DNA of 64,000 nt from Fodinibius sp034521915 (lineage in GTDB: Bacteria; Bacteroidota; Rhodothermia; Balneolales; Balneolaceae): contig NZ_JAXHLU010000004.1 in NCBI RefSeq assembly GCF_034521915.1, positions 496,001 through 560,000 on the forward strand, given 5' to 3'. Positions 34,193-43,064 of this stretch are shown here, piece after piece. How positions within the stretch are numbered: position 1 is the stretch's first letter; every line of letters starts with the position of its first letter. A program made the translations under genes and the position numbers. Under the pieces are notes generated by a model. That model searched no databases. It was not told where the DNA came from and saw only the letters and a program-made list of their open reading frames with translations.

Positions 34193-35680
34193 ATGATACG
34201 ATCAAAAAAATATATTTCGATCTTAGCAAGTATCCTGATTGTTTTCGCCTTTGCAGCATGCGAAAATTATTTGGGTGGTGACACTAATCAAGACCCAAAC
34301 AGGGTTTTTAAAGATGATATCGGGTTAGAGGCTTTACTGCCTCCGGTATTAGTATCAACAAGTGAAGCTCATTACAATATTGCTTTTACTTTTTCCAGAT
34401 ATGCTCAACATATTTCTTTCACGTCCGATATTGCTCAGCAAGAGACCTCGTTGAATGGAGCTTGGACAGAAATTTATCTGGCAACGCTTAATAACTTGGA
34501 TGTAATGGAGCAAAAAGCGACTGATGCCGGTGCTTCACACTACTTAGGTATTGTGAAAGTAATGCAGGCATATAACTTAAGTTTGGCCACACATGCCTGG
34601 GAAAATATTCCGTGGTCAGAAGCCTTCCAAGAGGGTGAATTTTCTCCGAGTTACGATTCACAAGAGCAAATTTATTCAGATATTCAAACACTCTTGGATG
34701 AAGGTATTGCAGAACTTCAAAAATCATCACCATCTGGATTAGATGGCCCGGGTAGTGATGACTTAATTTACGGAGGCGATATCTCTAAGTGGATTAAAAC
34801 TGCTTATGCTTTAAAGGCTCGAAATGCGATTCATCTGACCGAGAAAGGTGCGGTTTCAGCAGCAAATGAGGCACTTTCGGCTTTGTCAAATGCATATACC
34901 AGTAATGCTGATGATTTTCAAGTAGCATATAATACCGATAAAAATCTTAATCCCTGGCACACTAGTGCCTATCTGGCAGCGCAAACTGGTAACCCCGCAC
35001 CTGATCATGCAGATCAGCTCATCGATATGATGAATGGTGAGACATACCCTGAAGAAGATCCCCGCCTTCCGATCATTGCAAGCAACGGTGGTAATGCCGA
35101 ATATTATGGAAGTGAGAGTGGTAACTTTGGGGTAAACAATGATGCTCCTGATAATAGTTCTAACACCGTTTTTACTGACGAAACTTTCCATTCAAGGGCA
35201 GATGCCCCCATCATTATGATGACCTATGCTGAGATGAAGTTCATCGAAGCAGAAGCTGCATTTCTAGCATTTAATAGCGGAAACGCTTCGGCTACCGGAG
35301 CTTCACAACAAGCTTATAATGCCTACATGGATGGCATACAGGCCAACATGGATAAACTTGGAGTTCCAGAACCTGAAAGAGATGATTACATGAATGCACC
35401 CAGTGTAGATGTTGGACCGGCGAATTTAACGATGGAGCTTATCATGAAAGAAAAGTTTAAAGCTCTGTTTTTAAATCCTGAAGTGTATAATGATTATCGT
35501 CGCTACGATTTTGATAATGCGATTTTCAAAGACTTAGAACTTCCTGCTAATCATAATCCCAAATTAAACGGTGAGTGGATTCAAAGAGCTGTTTATCCGA
35601 GTTCTGAGTTAAGTCGTAATTCAGAAGAAGTCGGAAAGGCACAAAAAGATATTGGAACCCCAATGTGGTTTTATAACTAA
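34193..35680 (+). CDS. SusD/RagB-family substrate-binding lipoprotein
   Basis: A 495-residue surface lipoprotein that caps the SusC channel. The lipoprotein signal ends VFAFAAC with Cys23; SusD signatures NYLGGDTNQDPN, WIKTAYALKARNAIHL and IIMMTYAEMKFIEAEAAF are present. The sequence belongs to the SusD-like group often annotated SusD/RagB. I choose ATG 34193, which places the signal peptide correctly, over GTG 34181. It begins 17 bases after the SusC stop, so SusC and SusD are co-transcribed. Confidence 0.93.
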   Translation: MIRSKKYISILASILIVFAFAACENYLGGDTNQDPNRVFKDDIGLEALLPPVLVSTSEAHYNIAFTFSRYAQHISFTSDIAQQETSLNGAWTEIYLATLNNLDVMEQKATDAGASHYLGIVKVMQAYNLSLATHAWENIPWSEAFQEGEFSPSYDSQEQIYSDIQTLLDEGIAELQKSSPSGLDGPGSDDLIYGGDISKWIKTAYALKARNAIHLTEKGAVSAANEALSALSNAYTSNADDFQVAYNTDKNLNPWHTSAYLAAQTGNPAPDHADQLIDMMNGETYPEEDPRLPIIASNGGNAEYYGSESGNFGVNNDAPDNSSNTVFTDETFHSRADAPIIMMTYAEMKFIEAEAAFLAFNSGNASATGASQQAYNAYMDGIQANMDKLGVPEPERDDYMNAPSVDVGPANLTMELIMKEKFKALFLNPEVYNDYRRYDFDNAIFKDLELPANHNPKLNGEWIQRAVYPSSELSRNSEEVGKAQKDIGTPMWFYN

Positions 35681-35699
35681 TTAAAAAGAATATCAGATT

Positions 35700-36182
35700 A
35701 TGAAAACACTAGCGATTATAAAGAAATTAGTTCTGTTTGTAGCTGTTGGTCTCTTGCTAATGTCTTGTCTTAAGGAAGATAATTGGTTAAAAGATAATAT
35801 TGAGGAGACGGGCAGGCATTATCCGAATATTTCTGACTTCGAAATTGAAAATTTAAAGGATGAATATAATGAAGGGGAAGTTGTACAATTGGATCTTCTG
35901 TTTTGGTCAGAAGACCCAATAGAGGAGATTGTACTGCGCGATTCTGTTGTTAACGAGAGTGCTCAACAGGTATACAGTCGGTTTTCTCCCGATGAGGCAA
36001 CGTTCTCTGAAGCAAGTCAGACTGACTCGCTGAGAATTGAATATCAGATTCCAACGGTACCGAATGATCCGTCACAGATTAATTTGGAAGTCGAAATTGT
36101 CAACCAGAATGGATTGTCAATGACCAATGTTGAGGCGGATAATTTCGCGGCTGGACCTATAAATATCACTGTTATTAAGTGA
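35700..36182 (+). CDS. Small lipoprotein of the SusC/SusD operon, unknown function
   Basis: A 160-residue lipoprotein (signal ending LLLMSC, Cys23) with a beta-rich body (EGEVVQLDLLFWSEDPIEEIVLRD, SLRIEYQIP, INLEVEIVNQNG) that looks like an Ig-type fold. It starts 19 bases after the SusD stop and before a strong terminator, so it belongs to the same transcript. I do not recognise a family; the position fits an accessory ligand-binding lipoprotein of the uptake complex. Confidence 0.75.
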   Translation: MKTLAIIKKLVLFVAVGLLLMSCLKEDNWLKDNIEETGRHYPNISDFEIENLKDEYNEGEVVQLDLLFWSEDPIEEIVLRDSVVNESAQQVYSRFSPDEATFSEASQTDSLRIEYQIPTVPNDPSQINLEVEIVNQNGLSMTNVEADNFAAGPINITVIK

Positions 36183-36210
36183 TCTCAAAAAGATAAGTAT
36201 TCATCACTAT

Positions 36211-36242
36211 GGTAAAGCTCTTCCTCGAATAAGAGCTTTACC
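36211..36242 (+). terminator. Terminator of the SusC/SusD operon
   Basis: Perfect 12-base inverted repeat GGTAAAGCTCTT / AAGAGCTTTACC with an 8-base loop, followed by a T-containing stretch; 28 bases past the third gene. Confidence 0.8.
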
Positions 36243-36282
36243 ATTTCTATTCCAGATTAAGAGAAAAATATTTTTTTGTAGT

Positions 36283-37194
36283 ATGGATGTAGATAAAGTA
36301 CGTTATTTTTTTATAGCCTTTCTTTGTTTTGGGATGATTATTGGTTGTAAGCAGCAGGAGGTTCCTAAAAACAGTTCTGAATTAAAATCTGATATCCAGG
36401 AAAGACTGCAAGAATTAGAAGGGGATTTTGCGGTAGCGTTTAAAAACATAGATGATTCCAGCCAGAGTGTTCTGATTAATGAGCGGGAGATGTTTCATGC
36501 GGCAAGCACAATGAAAACGCCAGTAATGATTGAGCTCTTCAAACAGGCTGAGGCCGGACAGTTTTCATTAGATGATTCCATTGAAGTAAAAAATGAGTTC
36601 CGAAGTATTGTCGACAGCAGCCGTTATCAGATGGATATCAGTGAGGATAGCGAAGGTGAATTGTACAAGAAGGTCGGTAAAAAGCGTACTATTCGCCGGC
36701 TTATCGATGATATGATTACGATGAGTAGCAATCTGGCAACGAATATTCTCATAGAAAAAGTGGGCGCCCAAAACGTAACACAAACGATGCGCAGTTATGG
36801 GGCTGACAGCATTAAGGTGTTGCGGGGGGTCGAGGATATTAAAGCATATGAACGGGGTTTAAGTAATCGTACAACAGTTTTGGATGAATCGATAATTTAC
36901 GTGCGGTTGGGCCGTGGACAGGCGGTAAGCGAAGAGGCTTCAAAGGAAATGATCGAGATTCTGAAACAACAGAAATTTAATGAGATGATTCCTGCCAAGC
37001 TTCCAAATAATGTAGAAGTTGCACACAAAACGGGTTGGATAACAGGAGTACAGCACGATTCGGGGCTCGTTATACTGCCCGATGGGCGAAAATATGTGCT
37101 GGTATTACTTTCTAAAAATGCTCCCAACAGAGAGAATGTGATATCTGCATTCGCAGATATTTCAAATTTAATTTATAAATTCGTTACTCAATGA
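36283..37194 (+). CDS. Beta-lactamase-fold serine hydrolase lipoprotein
   Basis: A 303-residue class-A-like serine hydrolase, lipidated at Cys22 (MIIGC). The motifs are STMK (Ser75-Lys78 nucleophile), SSN (148-150) in place of SDN, and KTG (249-251). The omega-loop glutamate needed for beta-lactam hydrolysis is not clearly visible, so it may act on peptidoglycan peptides or be a poor beta-lactamase. Its stop overlaps the start of the LD-carboxypeptidase (ATGA), placing it first in a murein-peptide operon. ATG start. Confidence 0.88.
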   Translation: MDVDKVRYFFIAFLCFGMIIGCKQQEVPKNSSELKSDIQERLQELEGDFAVAFKNIDDSSQSVLINEREMFHAASTMKTPVMIELFKQAEAGQFSLDDSIEVKNEFRSIVDSSRYQMDISEDSEGELYKKVGKKRTIRRLIDDMITMSSNLATNILIEKVGAQNVTQTMRSYGADSIKVLRGVEDIKAYERGLSNRTTVLDESIIYVRLGRGQAVSEEASKEMIEILKQQKFNEMIPAKLPNNVEVAHKTGWITGVQHDSGLVILPDGRKYVLVLLSKNAPNRENVISAFADISNLIYKFVTQ

Positions 37195-38231
37195 GCAGCC
37201 GAAAAGATTTCTTAAAAGTGTTAGGGCTATCGGCTTTTGCCCCTTTTTTTAATAATGCCGTTACGGGGCTATTCCGTCCACAAAATATTGTAAAACCTAA
37301 ACGGCTTAGTAAGGGAGATACTGTTGGGATTGTGAGTCCGGCTGCCCCTGTTTACGGGGAAGAAAAAATCGAAATCATGAAAGAGTCGATGCAAGCCTTG
37401 GGCTTTAATGTGGTAATCAGCGATCATGTGACTGATCAGTGGGGATATTTTGCCGGGCAGGATAAATTACGGGCTCAAGAAGTCAATAAAATGTTTTCCG
37501 ATCCTAAAATTGATGGCATTGTCTGTGCCCGAGGCGGGTGGGGATGCAGCCGAATCTTGCCTTACTTGGACTATGAGATGATTTCTGAAAATCCTAAAGT
37601 TATCATTGGCTATAGTGATGTAACCTCTCTGCTTTTGGCTCTTCATGCAAAGACAGGTCTGGTAACATTTCATGGTCCCGTAGGAACATCGGAGTGGAAG
37701 GATTTTTCCGTCAATTACTTTAAATCTATTTTGATGGAAGGCAAGACAGTAGAGATGATTAATCCCCAAAAAGTTGAAGATACACTGACCCAAATTGATG
37801 ACAGGGTATCAACAATTCGCAAGGGCAAAGCTAAAGGCCCGTTAATGGGAGGAAATCTTACGGTGTTAACAACAATTATTGGCTCAGATTTTCTGCCGGA
37901 TTGGGATAATGCAATTTTGTTTTTAGAAGATGTGAATGAGGGTATTTACCGGGTAGATCGAATGCTTACGCAGATGAAGTTAGCGGGTATTCTGGATCAA
38001 ATTAATGGATTTGTATTTGGTAAATGTACAGAATGTAATCCCGGAAGTGGGTATGGGAGTTTTACCCTTGACCAAGTTTTTGACCATCATATTGAGCCGC
38101 TGAACATTCCAGCATGGTCGGGGGCCATGATTGGACATATCAGTAAGAAATTTACCGTTCCTATTGGCGTAGAGGCTCAAATCGATGCTACGAAAGGAAT
38201 CATCAAAACGCTTGAACCAGCTGTTCGATAA
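37191..38231 (+). CDS. LD-carboxypeptidase (peptidase S66)
   Basis: A 346-residue serine carboxypeptidase that removes the terminal D-alanine from cytoplasmic or periplasmic murein tetrapeptides. Nucleophile Ser142 in IGYSDVTSLLLALH, with the family acid in LEDVNEGIYRVDRML and the base His in GAMIGHISKKF. The N terminus SSRKDFLKVLGLSAFAPFF is a twin-arginine-like export signal with Lys in the second Arg position, so export is likely but not certain. Overlaps the preceding gene by 4 bases (ATGA), indicating translational coupling. Confidence 0.9.
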   Translation: MSSRKDFLKVLGLSAFAPFFNNAVTGLFRPQNIVKPKRLSKGDTVGIVSPAAPVYGEEKIEIMKESMQALGFNVVISDHVTDQWGYFAGQDKLRAQEVNKMFSDPKIDGIVCARGGWGCSRILPYLDYEMISENPKVIIGYSDVTSLLLALHAKTGLVTFHGPVGTSEWKDFSVNYFKSILMEGKTVEMINPQKVEDTLTQIDDRVSTIRKGKAKGPLMGGNLTVLTTIIGSDFLPDWDNAILFLEDVNEGIYRVDRMLTQMKLAGILDQINGFVFGKCTECNPGSGYGSFTLDQVFDHHIEPLNIPAWSGAMIGHISKKFTVPIGVEAQIDATKGIIKTLEPAVR

Positions 38232-38250
38232 AATTATTTAGCACCTTTTT

Positions 38251-39240
38251 ATGCTCAATATCATTCAATTAGGACTTGGCCCCATCGGCCAACAACTAAC
38301 ACGCTATCTTGTTGAACGAAAAGGAATTTCAATTGTGGGAGCAGTGGATCCCGATCCTCAAAAAGTCGGCAATGATGTTGGATTATTTGCCGGTATTGAG
38401 GAGTTGGGGATCAGAATTTCGCCGAATCTGGAATCCTGCGAAGCAACTGATAGTGCTGATTTAGCGGTGATCTCGACGGTTTCATCTCTGCAAAAGATGG
38501 AGTCTCAAATCAAAGAGGCTGCTGATTATGATTTGGATGTCGTATCAACGTGCGAGGAGCTTTCACATCCCTGGCAAACGCAGCCCGAGCTTGCTCAAAG
38601 CATTGATAATTATTGCAAACAAAAAGAGATTGCTTGTGTTGGAACGGGTGTAAACCCGGGCTTTTTGATGGATTATCTGCCATCGGTTCTGACATCGGTT
38701 TGTCGAAATGTTGAGCATATCAAAGTAGAGCGTATTCAGAACGCAGAGCCGCGCAGGAAGCCGTTTCGAGATAAAATTGGAGTGGGCCTTACCGAATCAG
38801 AGTTCAAGGAAAAAGAACACTCTATTCGTCATGTCGGGCTAAAAGAGTCGGTGTATATGATTGCGGATGGTATGAACTGGACGTTGGATAACGTTGAGGA
38901 AACACTTGTGCCTGTAAAGGCTGATAAGGCAATTCAAAATGGCAAAATTAATGTAAGTGAAGAGCAGATTGCCGGTGTAGAGCAAGTAGCTCGTGGATAC
39001 ATCGACGGGAACGAAGTAATTGTACTTGTTTTTAAGGCTGCCGTCGGAATTCAAGAACCGCACGATACGGTGACTATTTCCGGAGTGCCGGATTTTAAAT
39101 CAACAATTCCGGGAGGAATCAACGGAGACATTGCAACTTCTGCTATTATTGTGAATGCAATACGCACCATATGCCACGCTTCACCAGGACTTAAAACGAT
39201 GCTTGATATACAAGTGCCGGCTTATTTTTCTAACATCTAA
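38251..39240 (+). CDS. NAD(P)-dependent dehydrogenase of the diaminopentanoate/dihydrodipicolinate reductase type
   Basis: A 329-residue cytoplasmic Rossmann enzyme (IIQLGLGPIGQQLTRYL, residues 4-20; VGAVDPDPQKVGNDVG). The middle carries GVNPGFLMDYLPSVL and the C-terminal half is long, the signature layout of 2,4-diaminopentanoate dehydrogenase (Ord)-like proteins that sit in the dihydrodipicolinate reductase superfamily. Twenty bases after the carboxypeptidase and 11 before the amidase, it is embedded in a murein-peptide operon, so a diamino acid such as diaminopimelate is a reasonable substrate guess. That is inference. Confidence 0.8.
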   Translation: MLNIIQLGLGPIGQQLTRYLVERKGISIVGAVDPDPQKVGNDVGLFAGIEELGIRISPNLESCEATDSADLAVISTVSSLQKMESQIKEAADYDLDVVSTCEELSHPWQTQPELAQSIDNYCKQKEIACVGTGVNPGFLMDYLPSVLTSVCRNVEHIKVERIQNAEPRRKPFRDKIGVGLTESEFKEKEHSIRHVGLKESVYMIADGMNWTLDNVEETLVPVKADKAIQNGKINVSEEQIAGVEQVARGYIDGNEVIVLVFKAAVGIQEPHDTVTISGVPDFKSTIPGGINGDIATSAIIVNAIRTICHASPGLKTMLDIQVPAYFSNI

Positions 39241-39251
39241 TTTCAAATCAA

Positions 39252-39926
39252 ATGATAAAATATTTCTCAATATCCCTTTTATTAATATCGGTTATATTCG
39301 CGGGATGTGGGAATCAGCCCTCATTTAAAATTCACCAGAAACCTATTCAATTCGATTCTACTCGTGCACAGCTTTCACTACAGTATCTGTCTAATCGATA
39401 TGGGATGGAGCAAGAGAAGCCAACCATCACTCCGAAAATGATTGTTCTGCACTGGACGGCTATTCCTACTTTTGAAAAGTCATACGATTTCTTTTACGAT
39501 TCGCGTCTTAATCCCAAAAGGAAAGATATTGAAGATGAAAGTGCATTGAATGTATCGGCCCATTATATGGTGAAACGGAATGGCGAAATCTATCAGTTAT
39601 TGCCGGATACTCTTTTTGCCCGGCACGTAATTGGGCTAAATCATGCCGCTATCGGAATCGAAAATGTGGGAACGAAAAATAATCGGCTCACGGATGCTCA
39701 GTTGCAAGCGAATGTCCATTTGATTCAAGAGTTAACCGAGAGGCATAACATCGAGTATTTGATTGGGCATTATGAATATACTTTGTTTGAGGAGCATCCT
39801 CTTTGGAAGGAAAAGGATGACGGATATAGGACGAAGAAAATAGATCCGGGTAAAGAGTTTATGGAAAAAGTTCGAAATCAAGTTGCCGATCTTAATTTAA
39901 AAGGACCTCCCGAACGTATCAGATAA
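39252..39926 (+). CDS. N-acetylmuramoyl-L-alanine amidase (AmpD/AmiD-like) lipoprotein
   Basis: A 224-residue zinc amidase of the Amidase_2 fold, lipidated at Cys19 (IFAGC). Candidate zinc ligands are His67 (IVLHW), His173 (IGHYEY) and Asp198 (KKIDPG), with Glu137 (IGIENVG) and Lys196 as catalytic residues. A 15-residue insertion separates His173 from Asp198 compared with AmpD. It would cleave the amide between the glycan and the stem peptide. Fourth and last gene of the operon that starts at 36283. Confidence 0.9.
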   Translation: MIKYFSISLLLISVIFAGCGNQPSFKIHQKPIQFDSTRAQLSLQYLSNRYGMEQEKPTITPKMIVLHWTAIPTFEKSYDFFYDSRLNPKRKDIEDESALNVSAHYMVKRNGEIYQLLPDTLFARHVIGLNHAAIGIENVGTKNNRLTDAQLQANVHLIQELTERHNIEYLIGHYEYTLFEEHPLWKEKDDGYRTKKIDPGKEFMEKVRNQVADLNLKGPPERIR

Positions 39927-39994
39927 TTGGAATCGGGGTTATTTTGTTTTCCTCAAAAAAAATATTGGATAGATATTAATAAAATCGAAGTAAG

Positions 39995-40210
39995 TAACGT
40001 GAGTTCGACATAAGAAAATGTTTACAAAGGTCATAGGACGCCATACCCCTTCCTGTCATTTCGACCAACGTGGAGAAATCTCATTAATGGTAGTAAAGGC
40101 TCCTGTTTCGTTGCTTCCAACCAACGAATGAGATGTCTCGGCAAGCTCGACATGACTACAGGAAGGGGTAAAGAACTCTATTTGATGGAATTTATCTCGA
40201 ACTCACATTA
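39995..40210. repeat. Nested inverted-repeat intergenic element C
   Basis: Outer arms 39995-40013 and 40192-40210 are inverted repeats matching at 17 of 19 (core GAGTTCGA/TCGAACTC). A second inverted pair, TACCCCTTCCTGT (40044-40056) and ACAGGAAGGGGTA (40158-40170), is perfect, and TGTCATTTCGACC against TCGACATGAC marks the inner ends. The core contains GGAGAAATCTC-like strings. No ORF; together with flanks it accounts for the 332-base gap 39927-40258. Confidence 0.65.
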
Positions 40211-40258
40211 AGTGATAAAAAAGATTATCTATGAGTTTGGTTACGTTCAAATATTTCA

Positions 40259-41614
40259 ATGTTTGTGCTTCTAATATTATTGGGCATAAGTGCATGTCAA
40301 TCTACAGAGGAACTTACCGAAGAGCCCCCGAAAATTGAGCAAAAAGAAGCAACCCCGCTGGCAACAATGATTGACACTTCCCAGGTATTTTCGGCAAATC
40401 TTACGGGATTTGCCCTCTATGATCCGGAGACCGATTCAATGATTCACAGCCAGAACGGCAATCGCTATTTTACACCGGCCTCCAATACCAAGCTCTTTAC
40501 CTTTTACACCGGGTTAAAACTCCTGCCGGATTCGTTAAAAGCGCTTGAATACGAAGTGCGCGGAGACTCACTGATTTTCTGGGGAACGGGTGATCCTTCG
40601 TTTTTGCATCCCGATTTTGGTAACAAGAAGGTCTACGAGTTTCTAAAAAACCGGGATGAAGATCTCTATTTTTCCGATTCCAATTTTGACGATGAGCTGC
40701 TGGGACCGGGATGGTCTTGGAGCGATTATCAATATTATTATCAGACCGAAAAAGTGCCTTTTCCTATTTTTGGGAATGTAGCAAGGTTTACGATACAGGA
40801 GATTGAACTTCGCAAGATTGCTGAAACCGATAGTGGGCTGGCGGTCTCTCCCAAATATTTTCAGTCGTTTGTAAAAGAAAATGGACACCGTGATGATTTT
40901 CTGCATCGCGGTATGACTGACAACACATTTTCTTATAAAGCTGAGGCCGATACCAATACTTATACGATTGATAAACCGTTTCATTACAGCCCCGAATTAG
41001 TTACCGATATGTTGTCGGATACTCTCGGCAAAACAGTTGAATATGTGGAAATCGAGCGTCCGGAATCTCCCCAAAAGATATACAGCATTAAATCGGATAC
41101 GGCCTATAAGCGTATGCTGCGTCCCAGTGATAATTTTATTGCTGAACAGTTGCTACTGGTAACCGCTTCTGAGCTGGGTAAGCCGCTGAATTCCAGAACG
41201 GTGATCGAAAAAATGAAGGAAGAGTATTTGGATTTCTTGCCCAGAGAACCGCAGTGGGTAGATGGATCGGGATTATCGCGCTATAACATGTTTACACCCA
41301 AATCCATGATCCGACTCTTGGGGGCTATTGATAATGAGTTTGTCGATGATGAAAAGTTGTTTCATTTACTCCCTGCAGGCGGAGAGCGGGGAACAATCAG
41401 GAGTTGGTATGCCCCTCGTGATGACAGAGAAAAACCGTATGTTTTTGCAAAAACGGGCACACTCAGCAATAATCATTCACTGAGTGGTTATTTACTGACT
41501 AAAAGTGGCAAGAAGCTGTACTTTAGCTTTATGAATAATCATTATGTGGGTTCTTCATCTGTCGTAAAAGAAGAGATGGAAAAGGTGCTCTGGTATATCC
41601 ACAGTAACTTCTGA
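40259..41614 (+). CDS. dacB: PBP4-type D-alanyl-D-alanine carboxypeptidase/endopeptidase (peptidase S13)
   Basis: A 451-residue penicillin-binding protein, probably a lipoprotein (short signal MFVLLILLGISAC, Cys13). The catalytic motifs are SNTK (Ser75-Lys78), SDN (290-292) and KTG (398-400, AKTGTLSNNHSLSGY). The large insertion between SxxK and SxN (about 79-289) is the family domain II/III. It trims or cleaves cross-linked murein peptides in the periplasm. An in-frame-looking ATG at 40231 is in another frame. Convergent with lysC, 32 bases apart; close to the murein-peptide operon but on a separate transcript. Confidence 0.92.
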   Translation: MFVLLILLGISACQSTEELTEEPPKIEQKEATPLATMIDTSQVFSANLTGFALYDPETDSMIHSQNGNRYFTPASNTKLFTFYTGLKLLPDSLKALEYEVRGDSLIFWGTGDPSFLHPDFGNKKVYEFLKNRDEDLYFSDSNFDDELLGPGWSWSDYQYYYQTEKVPFPIFGNVARFTIQEIELRKIAETDSGLAVSPKYFQSFVKENGHRDDFLHRGMTDNTFSYKAEADTNTYTIDKPFHYSPELVTDMLSDTLGKTVEYVEIERPESPQKIYSIKSDTAYKRMLRPSDNFIAEQLLLVTASELGKPLNSRTVIEKMKEEYLDFLPREPQWVDGSGLSRYNMFTPKSMIRLLGAIDNEFVDDEKLFHLLPAGGERGTIRSWYAPRDDREKPYVFAKTGTLSNNHSLSGYLLTKSGKKLYFSFMNNHYVGSSSVVKEEMEKVLWYIHSNF

Positions 41615-41646
41615 GGCTGTAAAAGTTACAAATACTAAAGAGGTGA

Positions 41647-42990
41647 TCAGCTGAATAGTTTCTGATGGATATCTTTTACAACAGGAAGAACCTGATCTTC
41701 ATCAACGACAATATTGAGATTCCCTTTAAACTTGCTATAGGAGATTAAATTTTGTGGTACGTTTTTAACCTTGGAAAGAATATCTGTAACCAGGGAATTT
41801 TCGTTGCTGCAGCCAACCAGGCTGATAATACCCTGATTGTTTAATATCTCTACCGAGCCATAGCTATTAAGTTGTTCAATGGCATTGTCAAGATTATCAC
41901 CATTTTCGATACCAATTGAAACGGATGCCTCGGTGGTTGTTACAACATCGACAGCAAGATGGTGCCAGCGCAGAATGTCAAAAACGCCCGCCAAAAACTC
42001 GTATCCCATTACCGTTTGTGATGATGTGACCGTAACGATGGTACAATTTTGTTTATAAGTGATCGCCTTAACTGGTCCGTTTTTTGTAGATTCTGAAGAA
42101 ATACAGGTTCCGGGTTCATCAGGGTCAAAAATATTTTTTACCCATATGGGGATTTGTTTTTTGGAGGCTGGCTTAGTCGTAGCGGGATGCAGAACCTTGG
42201 CACCAAAGTATGCCAGTTCGGTGGCTTCTTGAAAACTGAGTTGTGGGATTGGTTGTGCATCGGGTACAAAGCGGGGATCACAGGTATAAATTCCGCTTAC
42301 ATCAGTCCATATTTCAATGGCTTCGGCATCAAGAGCTGCACCGATAAGACTTGCGGAATAATCGGAGCCCTCGAATCCCAGCGTGGTCGTTTGGCCGTTT
42401 TTATCCATCCCATAATAACCGCCCATAACGGGAATGTTACCTTTTATAATTAACTTTTTGAGGGATGGGGCTTGATTGGCAATATAATTTTCATCGGGAT
42501 TGGCTTGTCCGAAATCAGAGTCAGTGCGAATAATGTCGGCGGCGTCGATCCATTGGGTAGCGATTCCTGTAGCTGATGCACACTGGGCAAATAAGTAAGA
42601 GGAGAGCTGTTCTCCGATCGAGGCTATGGCATCCTTCTTTTGTTCCGTTATTTCCTGTTCGCTGCTGATGGCCTCAAGCTGGGTTTCCAATTCTTCAGTA
42701 CGCTGATCTATCCATTTGTTACAATTGTCCAAAACGGACTCCTCACTCTGGTGTTCATCAAAAAAAACCGTAATTATTTCTTTGTGTCGCCTTTTGATGT
42801 CTGATGCTATACGATGAGCCTCTTCGACATCAACGAGGGCTGTTCTTGCTGCTTTTATGAGTTCACGGGTTGTTCGAGCCGTAGCAGAAACGACTACAAA
42901 AGGAGATTCATAGCGTTTAATAATATCAATTACCTGTTGCCAGGTTTTTGCATCGCTCATTGAAGTTCCGCCGAATTTGAGAATGCGCAT
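41647..42990 (-). CDS. lysC: Aspartate kinase
   Basis: A 447-residue monofunctional aspartokinase that phosphorylates aspartate, first step to lysine/DAP, threonine and methionine. The N terminus MRILKFGGTSM carries the KFGGTS kinase signature; LGFEGSDYSASLIGAALDAEAIEIWTDVSG (about 204-233, in overlapping halves) is the aspartate-binding loop. Two ACT-like modules fill the C terminus (about 305-447), indicating amino-acid feedback control. I choose ATG 42990 over TTG 42993. It is a lone gene; asd is distant at 13739. Confidence 0.94.
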   Translation of the reverse strand: MRILKFGGTSMSDAKTWQQVIDIIKRYESPFVVVSATARTTRELIKAARTALVDVEEAHRIASDIKRRHKEIITVFFDEHQSEESVLDNCNKWIDQRTEELETQLEAISSEQEITEQKKDAIASIGEQLSSYLFAQCASATGIATQWIDAADIIRTDSDFGQANPDENYIANQAPSLKKLIIKGNIPVMGGYYGMDKNGQTTTLGFEGSDYSASLIGAALDAEAIEIWTDVSGIYTCDPRFVPDAQPIPQLSFQEATELAYFGAKVLHPATTKPASKKQIPIWVKNIFDPDEPGTCISSESTKNGPVKAITYKQNCTIVTVTSSQTVMGYEFLAGVFDILRWHHLAVDVVTTTEASVSIGIENGDNLDNAIEQLNSYGSVEILNNQGIISLVGCSNENSLVTDILSKVKNVPQNLISYSKFKGNLNIVVDEDQVLPVVKDIHQKLFS

Positions 42991-43064
42991 CAACTGCTAA
43001 TTTTTAGTGATAATTTGTTTATGAGCGTAAAAAATGGGGAAGAGATGATTTTACTATCAAAAAT

